Positions 1 through 5,465 of a DNA stretch of 5,465 bases are shown here, in pieces. The DNA is taken from contig JAVIYP010000100.1 in assembly GCA_031323845.1 (NCBI GenBank), forward strand, positions 1 to 5,465, read 5' to 3'. How positions within the stretch are numbered: the stretch's first letter is position 1; each line of letters opens with the position of its first letter. The DNA is from PUPG01 sp031323845. Its GTDB lineage: Bacteria; Bacteroidota; Bacteroidia; Bacteroidales; UBA7960. The position numbers and the translations under genes were made by a program. Under the pieces are notes generated by a model that did not search any database, had not been told where the DNA came from, and saw only the letters and a list, made by a program, of their open reading frames with translations.

Positions 1-11
1 GAAGCTGGAAG

Positions 12-38
12 TGTCATTTCGAACGCAGTGAGAAATCT
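12..38 (+). repeat. REP-like palindromic intergenic repeat
   Basis: The segment starts TGTCATTTC and ends GAGAAATCT. Its arms ATTTC (16-20) and GAAAT (32-36) are complementary and enclose the core GAACGCAGTGA. Repeats of the form 'GTCATTTCGA...GAGAAATCT' are familiar between genes in Bacteroidota genomes, so I read this as one member of a dispersed family. The core CGAACGCAGTGAG (20-32) recurs with one mismatch at 842-854. Its function is unknown. No transposase is visible nearby. Confidence 0.6.
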
Positions 39-72
39 GCAAGGAGGTCTGTAGTCGAAGGCCGGAAAACTA

Positions 73-120
73 TTGTTGAATTGTTTAATCGTTGAATCGT
101 TTAATCGTTTATTTGTTGGT
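73..120. repeat. Tandem array of six 8-bp units (TYGTTKAA)
   Basis: Six consecutive octamers can be read: TTGTTGAA, TTGTTTAA, TCGTTGAA, TCGTTTAA, TCGTTTAT, TTGTTGGT. The first four alternate G and T at position 6, which suggests that a 16-bp pair was duplicated. An 86-codon open frame begins at the same place, but it runs through the array and shows no protein-like features. The array lies about 220 bp before the DUF4143 remnant. Similar strings occur in other Bacteroidota intergenic regions; a role is not established. Confidence 0.75.
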
Positions 121-342
121 GTTTTCTGTGTGAAGGATCAGGCACGTCCGGCTACCAGGACAGGAAGTGGTGACTCATCGCCCGACTTTTGCCTGCAGGG
201 CAAAAGGTATGGCAGCCACGAGCCAGGAATACAACCCATATTGCCGTTGGGCATTATGATTTTCATTAATCAAGACGCGAAGTGCACCGGGGTCACCCAT
301 TACCAGTTTCGGTATCCAAAAACACGTACATAAAAACGACCC
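121..342. other. Unassigned GC-richer block, no supported gene
   Basis: Between the octamer array and the DUF4143 remnant lies a stretch I cannot assign. Positions 131-230 are 58% GC by hand count, while the adjacent octamer array is clearly AT-rich. The plus-strand frame across it (73-333) looks unlike a protein. A 42-codon frame on the minus strand (266 down to 138) has a clean ATG and stop but no motif I recognise. The block carries a perfect hairpin at 187-205. It could be a structured RNA, the end of a mobile element, or the debris that replaced the 5' part of the DUF4143 gene. Confidence 0.35.
187..205. repeat. Perfect 7-bp hairpin
   Basis: TTTTGCC (187-193) and GGCAAAA (199-205) pair perfectly around the five-base loop TGCAG. 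On either strand the stem ends in a short T run (four bases), too short for a convincing intrinsic terminator. It sits in the unassigned GC-richer block and may be part of a larger RNA structure. Confidence 0.5.
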
Positions 343-762
343 GTGTCGCATTTATATGTACCACTTTTGTTGCAGGTTGTTTTAAACCAAAAAGTTTTGT
401 TAGAGAAGAATACAATTTTTGTCGAATTCAAGGGAGCACTCACCGAACAGTTTGTTTTGCAACAATTAAAAACCATTGAAAACCTGCCGGTTTACTATTG
501 GTCGGCCGAAAATGCCCGCGCCGAGGTTGATTTTGTAATTCAGGCTGACGATAATGTGATACCCGTCGAGGTAAAAGCCGAAGAAAACCTGCAAGCAAAA
601 AGCCTGCGGGTATATGCCGAAAAATTCAAACCAAAAACCATTATCCGAACCTCAATGGCAAACTACAGGCAAGAACAGTGGATGCAAAACATACCACTTT
701 ATGCGCTACCGCATGTTATTGATGGGTTGATGGGTGAGTCTACTCCTAAAACTTTTTTTTGA
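343..762 (+). pseudogene. C-terminal remnant of an AAA ATPase with DUF4143 domain
   Basis: The frame gives 139 residues if the GTG at 343 is used; an in-frame TAA at 331 closes it upstream. From about residue 17 it matches the end of the AAA_14/DUF4143 ATPases: 'EFKGALTEQF' (28-37), 'YYW' (51-53), 'EVDFVIQ' (61-67), 'PVEVKAEENL' (74-83), 'IRTSM' (101-105) and 'NIPLYAL' near the end. E35, D63, E76 and K78 are spaced like the acidic residues and lysine of a PD-(D/E)XK-type fold, which this C-terminal region resembles. Complete members are roughly 380-480 residues and begin with a Walker A/B ATPase domain. Nothing upstream in any frame supplies it, and residues 1-16 fit the family poorly. I read it as a 5'-truncated relic. 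The start codon is only the first available one. No SD-like site precedes it. Confidence 0.8.
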
Positions 763-830
763 TCATTATTTATTTTTAACACAATTCTATGTTGATGATT
801 ATGAGCGAATTAAAAAATAGCCAGCATTGT

Positions 831-896
831 AATCTGTGAACCGAACGAAGTGAGCTCATGAACACCGTTAAAATGAATATTTGTTCATAATCTGTG
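831..896. repeat. Repeat relic: two AATCTGTG copies around an inverted repeat
   Basis: AATCTGTG occurs at 831-838 and again at 889-896. Between them ATGAACA (858-864) and TGTTCAT (882-888) form a perfect 7-bp inverted repeat with a 17-base loop. The segment 842-854 (CGAACGAAGTGAG) matches the core of the REP-like repeat at 20-32 in 12 of 13 bases. It looks like a degenerate dispersed repeat unit. Confidence 0.5.
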
Positions 897-988
897 GCAT
901 TTTTCGACTTTTCGGAGTGGACTCATGGGTTGGCGGGGCGAATGAACGATGGAGAGATTTGAATGATTTTTATTGTTAATGAAAACCC

Positions 989-1018
989 TTTGTACAGCTT
1001 TGTGCGGCTTTGATCATT
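989..1018. repeat. Three degenerate 10-bp units beginning TTTG
   Basis: The units are TTTGTACAGC, TTTGTGCGGC and TTTGATCATT, at 989, 999 and 1009. The first two share eight of ten bases; the third keeps only TTTG and part of the rest. Strings of 'CTTTGTG' type are seen between genes in other Bacteroidota. It is a weak array with no assigned function. Confidence 0.35.
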
Positions 1019-1091
1019 TTTCGCTTTCTTCCTTCGAACTCCTAACAGGTTTCTCCCTGCGTCCGAAATAACCCTCCGGTCTTCCTGTTCC

Positions 1092-1116
1092 AACGCCGCC
1101 TCCGGAGTGCGTTTTT
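1092..1116 (+). terminator. Weak terminator-like hairpin with T run
   Basis: AACGC (1092-1096) pairs with GCGTT (1109-1113), and the interior contains the self-complementary CTCCGGAG (1100-1107). The stem runs into five T's (1112-1116). It lies 330 bp after the DUF4143 remnant, so any link to that gene is doubtful. The stem is short and interrupted. Confidence 0.25.
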
Positions 1117-1166
1117 CGAGCGTTGAAGTGTTAACATAAACTTAACGGAAAAAACCCCGGTAAAAA

Positions 1167-1198
1167 TTTTGCCGTGTCGTGTTTTTTATTGTTCTTTG
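1167..1198 (+). promoter_or_regulatory. Candidate Bacteroidota-type promoter (-33/-7)
   Basis: TTTTG (1167-1171) and GTTCTTTG (1191-1198) are 19 bp apart. This fits the Bacteroides layout of TTTG and TAnnTTTG with a 19-21 bp spacer, but the -7 box lacks the TA. The -33 element overlaps a near-palindrome at 1159-1173 (GGTAAAAATTTTGCC, one G-T mismatch), which could be an operator. If used, the transcript of the T9SS gene would have a leader of about 265 bases that includes the octamer array. No better match was found nearer the ATG. Confidence 0.25.
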
Positions 1199-1201
1199 TA
1201 G

Positions 1202-1249
1202 CATAATAGAAAATTATGTATATTAGTAAAGGAATTGTTTGTGCAATTC
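1202..1249. repeat. Two adjacent short inverted repeats
   Basis: CATAAT (1202-1207) pairs with ATTATG (1213-1218) around five bases. GAATTG (1232-1237) pairs with CAATTC (1244-1249) around six. Both are AT-rich and sit just downstream of the candidate -7 box, so they could be leader structures or operator sites. Short AT-rich palindromes also arise by chance. Confidence 0.3.
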
Positions 1250-1250
1250 G

Positions 1251-1284
1251 GGATTGCCGGGCGGCCTTCATGCCTGTAATGACG
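1251..1284 (-). repeat. Degenerate REP-like repeat, minus strand
   Basis: Read on the minus strand the segment begins CGTCATTAC, continues AGGCATGAAG and ends GGCAATCC. This follows the pattern of the common Bacteroidota intergenic repeat 'GTCATTGCGAGG...GAAGCAATCC', with several changes in the middle. It ends 17 bp before the octamer array. It is probably a decayed copy with no coding role. Confidence 0.4.
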
Positions 1285-1301
1285 CTCTTTTTTTCTTGAA
1301 T

Positions 1302-1380
1302 CTGCACATCTGCACATCTTCACATCTTCACATCTGCACATTTGCACATTTGCACATCTGCACATCTGCACATCTGCACC
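1302..1380. repeat. Tandem array of nearly ten 8-bp units (CTGCACAT)
   Basis: Nine full octamers and one seven-base partial are contiguous. In order they are CTGCACAT twice, CTTCACAT twice, CTGCACAT once, TTGCACAT twice, CTGCACAT twice, and CTGCACC. Variants mostly come in pairs, suggesting growth by 16-bp steps. The array ends 90 bp before the start codon of the T9SS protein and lies between it and the only candidate promoter. As eight is not a multiple of three and the array is outside the gene, copy-number change would alter leader length or promoter spacing rather than reading frame. A regulatory effect is inference only. Confidence 0.9.
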
Positions 1381-1470
1381 TTGCTTAGGCACAACACAAA
1401 ACTGAAATAATCAAGAATATACGCAAATACAACCACAAACTTACTTCAACAAACCAAAAACCTCTTAACA

Positions 1471-4400
1471 ATGAAAAAAAACTACGTTTTACAATTATTC
1501 GCCCTCTTCGCAGGGCTGATGCTGCTGACCGCCACGAATGTTTGGGGGCAGGGTTCCGAGTCTTTTGTCAACCTTGATGCGTCTACCGGCAGCTATGGTG
1601 ATGGATCTTTTATTGGAAACAACGGTATTGAATGGTCGTACAACCTGGTTCGCAAGGTTACGGATGCAGCTTTTTATATCACTGATCCTTCAGCGGGTTT
1701 TTCAACGAGTGGTGATCGCCATGTTCAGGCCACTATCTCAGGAGGAATTGGATCTTTAGAATACAAAACCAGGTCTTATTTTACTGGGGGTGTTGCTTCA
1801 GATCGAACCATTCGAGTACTAGTTAATGGAAATGAGGTGGACAGTTATACTCTTGAAGCAATGGGTACAGTTTACACCAGAACTATTGGCAACATTGATG
1901 TGGGAGGGACATTTACATTGAGATTTGAGTCAACTGGAACCAGACAAATAATTATTGATGATATTGTTTGGACTGGTTTTGTTCCCGAGGGCGATATTCC
2001 ACCATCACTTGGCCCTGTAAATGTAACCGATGTTGGAGCCTTTGCAGCACAGCTTGATGGAGAGGTAACATCTGACGGAGGCGCTGCTGTTACGACCCGC
2101 GGATTTGTTTATGCCGAAACCTCCATTAATGCTGATCCAATCATAGATGGAGCAGGTGTAACCAAGGTGCCCTCAGAAGACGGCACTGGTGTTTTTTCTG
2201 AAATCATTTCAGGCCTCACTCCGGGAACAAATTATTCGGTAAAAGCTTATGCCACCAATACTGAAGGAACATCTTATTCAAGTGTGGTATCTTTCAACAC
2301 TTTAATTACACTAGGTGTTGATGCATATACCGAAGATTTCGAAGATTTTGTAAGCGCGGAAACATTGCCTCACGGCTGGACAGTTTCTGATGATACCTAT
2401 AACGGAGACTGGGGTACAGGTTTCTCTGGTGGATTAAGAGGGAATGATAATGTGTTGGGCTATCAGCATACTGGTACTACAGGTGTGTTCGAAGCAACAT
2501 TAACCTTAGTCAACAATACAGGAGAACCTATTGAAGCATTGGAGGTCTCTTATCTTGGACGTGTTGAGCGTGTTGCTGAAACTCGTCACCCTGAATGGAC
2601 AGTTTATGTGGACGGGGATGCAGTACCCGCGCTTTCATACAGCACTGCTGTCGGTGTTGATGAAGTAAGATCAGCTGTAATTACCGGTCTTAACATTGCA
2701 AATGGAGAAAGCTTTACCATTGTATGGTCAAGTGATGGAAATGTCGGCTCGGCTGGTTCTCGCAGGCAAATTGGCATTGGTGATGTTTCTGTTGAGGCAA
2801 CAGAACCACCCCCTGTTCCTGATCCGGTTTTCTCAGTTGAAGCAGGGACATACTTCGAAGATCAAACCGTTTTTATCAGCAACTTCGGTGATTATGATGA
2901 GTCCGTAACGATTTATTATACGCTTTACGGTGAAGATCCGGACGACGATGATACTGAATACAATAATACAACTGGCATTTTACTCGAAGACGGCAACGGC
3001 CCCATTACGTTAAAAGCCATTGCCATTGATAATGGGGATAACAGTGGAATTGCCATGGCTGTGTATACATTCCCTGAAAATGTTGATGATATTGCTGCAT
3101 TTCGTGCAGGTGATATTGGTACATTATACAGAATTGAAAGCAAAGTTGTTGTTTTACATCGGGATAATTTCAGAAACCGTCATTTCGTGCGTGATGCCAC
3201 TGGTTCGTTAACCATTTGGGATGAAGAAGATGCTATTGAGGAAGCCTATATCGTAGGAGACGGTGTTGTTGGTTTTATTGGTGTTAAATCTTTAAAAAAC
3301 AGCAACGCATTAATAGTTCTTGAAGCCAAAACAGATCCAGGTGAGGCCTCCGATACAGGATTGGATGTGTCTCCGGTAGTTGTAACATTAGAAGACCTTG
3401 ATCTTGATTACACCGGAAACTTAGTTACAATTCAGGATGCAGAGTTCACCGCAACAGGTTCTTTTACCGCTTCACCAATAACGAATTATACCTTTAGTGA
3501 CCCATCAATACAAGGAACAATTAACTTCCGGACAGATTTTACAGGAGCTGATTACATTGACAGTCCTGTCCCAGAAGAGGTATTTAACCTGACTGTAATT
3601 GTTGGGGGCTTTGGAGCCAACCCACAGGTTACTGCACGCTCTAAAGCCGATTTTGGCATTACTCTGACAACCTGGACTGGCGATATAGATAATACCTGGG
3701 CAGATGATGCAAACTGGACAGCCTGGCAACCCGGAGCAGCGGTTAATGTAGTTATTCCATCAGAATTAGCCGATTATCCCACGATAGATGCTGCTGCCGA
3801 GGTAAATGACCTTACCATTAAAAGCGGCGCCAGCCTTCTTGATAACGGCAACCTCACCATCCACGGCGATTTCATTATGGAACGCGAGATCAGTGACGGT
3901 GGATTTGCCTGGCATTTTCTTTCTGCACCCGTTAGCGGGATGACCATCATCGGGTCCGATTTTGTTCCTGCAATCGACGGAGAAGGTGAATTGCCGAACA
4001 ATTTTGACTTTTATGCCTTTGATCAATCGGAAGAGTTACCATGGATCAACATCAGGGGTGCTGGAGGTATGCCAAATCCAGGCTTCGAGACTAATTTTGT
4101 TCCCGGTAAAGGCTACCTGGTAGCCTATGATGATGACTACGAGATCACCACGTTTAAATTCACCGGTAACATGCAAACAGGAAGCATTGATTACCCGCTG
4201 GCTTACACTGCCGAAAAAGCCTGGTCGGGCTGGAACCTGCTAGGCAACCCCTATCCTTCGGCTATTCAATGGAAAGACGCTTATGCCGGGCAGTTTGCGC
4301 AGAATGCAGTAGCCATTTATGATCCCAATAAGGATGGTGGTGCAGGATATGTTGACATTGAGGAAGATGGTTTCATTCCGGCAAACCAGGGATTTTTTGC

Positions 4401-5163
4401 ACTGGTTGAAGATACTGAAGATGAAGAAGACTTTACCTTCACCAACACCATGCGCGCACACGGAGGTGAGTTTATGAAAAACGACACCCCTGCAATTGAC
4501 CAGCTTAAACTGCGTCTGGCGGCTAATGGCTACTGGGATGAGACCACCATCCGCATTCGCGAAAACAGCGAATTCAGCCGCGACAGGCAGGATGCCTTCA
4601 AACTCTTTAGCCTGAATGCCGAGGTGCCCCAGTTGTATTCCAAATCGTCAGACCTGGTACAACTCTCGATCAACAGCGTCCCCGAAATAGGTGATGAAAC
4701 CGTCTTCCCCGTGGGTATGCGCATCCCGGCAGAAGGTGAATACACCATCTCGCTGCAAGAATTGACCGGCGTATTTGCCACCGAAAGCATCTACCTGACC
4801 GACCTCAAGCTCAACAAGGAGATGCTGCTCGATGCAAACAACCCTTATACCTTCACGGCTTCGCCCGACGACGATCCCATCCGCTTTAAGCTGCATTTCA
4901 GCACGATGGATGATCCTACAAACATCGAAGACGTGGATGCGCCTTCCGTGAAGCTGTGGTACAGCAACAACACCCTGTATGTGAACAGCCGGGATGAAAG
5001 CGCCACCGTAGAGGTTTACGACATCAGCGGACGCAGGCTGCAGCAGTTCCACGCCGGTGCCGGCGAACAGAGCTTCAGGCTGAACCTTGCCAACGGCGTG
5101 TATATCGTACGCAGCACCACCCACAACAGCGCACAGTCGATGCGGATTGTGGTAAGCGAATAA
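1471..5163 (+). CDS. Large multidomain secreted protein with T9SS type A sorting domain
   Basis: This 1,230-residue protein is built for export. Residues 1-26 form a signal peptide (KK, hydrophobic core, likely cut at VWG|Q). A jelly-roll-like domain follows (31-168, opening 'SFVNLD'). Next come an FN3-like domain (178-278), a second jelly-roll-like domain (284-443), a Pro-rich linker (445-452) and a chitobiase C-terminal-type domain (453-534, 'YYTLYGEDP' at 482-490). Two OB-like modules follow (about 539-729), then a Trp-rich region (W735, W743, W749), 'WHFLSAPV' (814-821), 'GKGYLVAY' (879-886), 'GWNLLGNPYPS' (920-930) and 'NQGFF' (972-976). A beta-rich stretch spans about 1012-1146. The C-terminal sorting domain (1158-1230) has 'VYDISGRRL' (1182-1190) and 'LANGVYIV' (1206-1213). 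Type A sorting domains are removed as the protein leaves through T9SS, and the cargo is usually anchored to the outer membrane. No catalytic motif is seen; adhesion or carbohydrate/nucleic-acid binding is a guess. GC rises sharply after about residue 735. The ATG at 1471 gives the signal peptide directly. Confidence 0.93.
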   Translation: MKKNYVLQLFALFAGLMLLTATNVWGQGSESFVNLDASTGSYGDGSFIGNNGIEWSYNLVRKVTDAAFYITDPSAGFSTSGDRHVQATISGGIGSLEYKTRSYFTGGVASDRTIRVLVNGNEVDSYTLEAMGTVYTRTIGNIDVGGTFTLRFESTGTRQIIIDDIVWTGFVPEGDIPPSLGPVNVTDVGAFAAQLDGEVTSDGGAAVTTRGFVYAETSINADPIIDGAGVTKVPSEDGTGVFSEIISGLTPGTNYSVKAYATNTEGTSYSSVVSFNTLITLGVDAYTEDFEDFVSAETLPHGWTVSDDTYNGDWGTGFSGGLRGNDNVLGYQHTGTTGVFEATLTLVNNTGEPIEALEVSYLGRVERVAETRHPEWTVYVDGDAVPALSYSTAVGVDEVRSAVITGLNIANGESFTIVWSSDGNVGSAGSRRQIGIGDVSVEATEPPPVPDPVFSVEAGTYFEDQTVFISNFGDYDESVTIYYTLYGEDPDDDDTEYNNTTGILLEDGNGPITLKAIAIDNGDNSGIAMAVYTFPENVDDIAAFRAGDIGTLYRIESKVVVLHRDNFRNRHFVRDATGSLTIWDEEDAIEEAYIVGDGVVGFIGVKSLKNSNALIVLEAKTDPGEASDTGLDVSPVVVTLEDLDLDYTGNLVTIQDAEFTATGSFTASPITNYTFSDPSIQGTINFRTDFTGADYIDSPVPEEVFNLTVIVGGFGANPQVTARSKADFGITLTTWTGDIDNTWADDANWTAWQPGAAVNVVIPSELADYPTIDAAAEVNDLTIKSGASLLDNGNLTIHGDFIMEREISDGGFAWHFLSAPVSGMTIIGSDFVPAIDGEGELPNNFDFYAFDQSEELPWINIRGAGGMPNPGFETNFVPGKGYLVAYDDDYEITTFKFTGNMQTGSIDYPLAYTAEKAWSGWNLLGNPYPSAIQWKDAYAGQFAQNAVAIYDPNKDGGAGYVDIEEDGFIPANQGFFALVEDTEDEEDFTFTNTMRAHGGEFMKNDTPAIDQLKLRLAANGYWDETTIRIRENSEFSRDRQDAFKLFSLNAEVPQLYSKSSDLVQLSINSVPEIGDETVFPVGMRIPAEGEYTISLQELTGVFATESIYLTDLKLNKEMLLDANNPYTFTASPDDDPIRFKLHFSTMDDPTNIEDVDAPSVKLWYSNNTLYVNSRDESATVEVYDISGRRLQQFHAGAGEQSFRLNLANGVYIVRSTTHNSAQSMRIVVSE

Positions 5164-5165
5164 AA

Positions 5166-5212
5166 CCCGTTCTTCCGGAGAAGGGGCCCGCACACCGGCG
5201 CCCCTTCACGGG
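5166..5212 (+). terminator. Strong GC-rich hairpin after the T9SS gene
   Basis: GAAGGGGC (5180-5187) pairs with GCCCCTTC (5200-5207). CCG (5188-5190) with CGG (5196-5198) extends the stem past one bulged base. CCCGT (5166-5170) and ACGGG (5208-5212) can close an outer stem. It starts two bases after the TAA. No T run follows, so it is not a classic intrinsic terminator. It may stop transcription partly, or protect the 3' end of the upstream message while the next gene is read through. A competing small hairpin, CTTC (5172-5175) with GAAG (5180-5183), would disrupt the main stem. Confidence 0.55.
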
Positions 5213-5259
5213 AGACCGCAGCAGTAAACGGAATCTAACATCAAAAAAACATACACATC

Positions 5260-5465
5260 ATGAAAAACACAATGTATAAACTACTCGCCACCATCGCCCT
5301 CATCGGTTTTTTCAGCCTGTCGTCCATCGCACAGCCGCCACCGCCCGACAACCACGGTGAAAGTGAGAATCAGCCTGCACCCATCGGTAGCGGCATCGCG
5401 ATCCTGCTGTCGCTGGGCGCCGCTTACGGTGCCAAAAAAGTGTTCGACGCCCGCAAGAAGATCAG
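5260..5465 (+). CDS. Small PID-CTERM-like surface protein, 3' end cut by window
   Basis: The frame opens at ATG 5260 and is still open at the window edge after 68 codons. Residues 1-21 are a signal peptide (MKNTMYKLL, hydrophobic core, SSIA|Q). A proline-rich segment follows (QPPPPDNHG, from residue 22), then 'APIGSGIAILLSLGAAYGAKK', a short hydrophobic helix with a basic tail ending in 'DARKK'. This plan, with 'PI(D/G)-G/S-G...LG..YG.KK', matches the small Bacteroidota proteins annotated as PID-CTERM sorting-domain proteins, except that glycine stands where aspartate is usual. The family's partner and role are not known to me. It starts 96 bp after the T9SS gene in the same direction, with an A-rich leader and no SD site. 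An alternative ATG at residue 5 would shorten the signal peptide. The stop is probably just beyond the window. Confidence 0.8.
   Translation, partial: MKNTMYKLLATIALIGFFSLSSIAQPPPPDNHGESENQPAPIGSGIAILLSLGAAYGAKKVFDARKKI

Larger units (their letters stand above)
763..1470. other. Gene-free intergenic region with repeat relics
   Basis: No frame here looks like a protein on either strand. The longest minus-strand frame (1392 down to 1186) is an artefact of reading the octamer array, giving a Cys/Met-rich periodic peptide. The region contains several short repeats, a terminator-like hairpin, a possible promoter with inverted repeats, and the octamer array, each listed separately. The last 90 bp before the ATG at 1471 are A-rich and lack a Shine-Dalgarno motif, which is usual for Bacteroidota. 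Confidence 0.7.

Noticed and set aside
73..333. 86-codon plus-strand open frame
   Set aside because: It begins in the octamer array and has low-complexity, non-protein-like composition with no known motif. It ends in a stop just before the DUF4143 frame and does not supply the missing ATPase domain.
789..839. 16-codon frame starting MLMIMSELK
   Set aside because: It is short, has no leader signal, and runs into the repeat relic. There is no support for expression.
1302..1380. CRISPR array
   Set aside because: The units are 8 bp and contiguous, with no spacers, and no cas genes are in the window.
1186..1392. 68-codon minus-strand Cys/Met-rich frame
   Set aside because: The periodic MCRCANVQ-like peptide is simply the 8-bp tandem array translated, repeating every 24 bases.
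3766..4026. Overlapping minus-strand frames inside the large gene
   Set aside because: They oppose conserved sense motifs such as 'WHFLSAPV' and have no recognisable features of their own.
4648..5193. 181-codon minus-strand open frame
   Set aside because: It lies wholly antisense to the GC-rich end of the T9SS gene, where the sense frame encodes the clear sorting domain. Long antisense frames are expected there.

Overview
The window reads as a piece of a Bacteroidota chromosome, probably class Bacteroidia. The main evidence is a 1,230-residue secreted protein with a type IX secretion (T9SS) C-terminal sorting domain, a sorting route confined to this phylum. Supporting signs are A-rich leaders without Shine-Dalgarno motifs and intergenic DNA full of short degenerate repeats of the kind seen in these genomes.

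Layout. Positions 1-342 hold no gene I can defend. There is a REP-like palindromic repeat (12-38), an array of six 8-bp units (73-120) and a GC-richer block of unknown nature with a perfect hairpin (187-205). Positions 343-762 encode the C-terminal part of a DUF4143 ATPase. The AAA ATPase half is missing, so this is a gene remnant. Positions 763-1470 are about 700 bp of gene-free DNA holding several repeat relics, a weak terminator-like hairpin, a candidate promoter (about 1167-1198) and a second 8-bp tandem array (1302-1380, nearly ten units) that ends about 90 bp before the next start codon.

Positions 1471-5163 carry the T9SS protein: signal peptide, jelly-roll-like domain, FN3-like domain, second jelly-roll-like domain, chitobiase-type domain, tandem OB-like domains, a Trp-rich 'W-G-...-NW' region, a 'GWNLLGNPYPS' module and the sorting domain. 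I see no catalytic domain. Base composition shifts near 3,660-3,780: 35-42% GC in sampled blocks before, about 50-65% after. The shift falls at a domain boundary. A strong hairpin (5166-5212) follows the stop codon.

From 5260 to the window end runs the start of a small protein with a signal peptide, a proline-rich segment, a short hydrophobic helix and a basic tail. It resembles the PID-CTERM class of small Bacteroidota proteins.

The best-supported points of interest are the neighbouring T9SS and CTERM-like surface proteins, the mosaic composition of the large gene, and two unrelated tandem arrays that share a period of exactly eight. I did not find a clear new multi-gene system.
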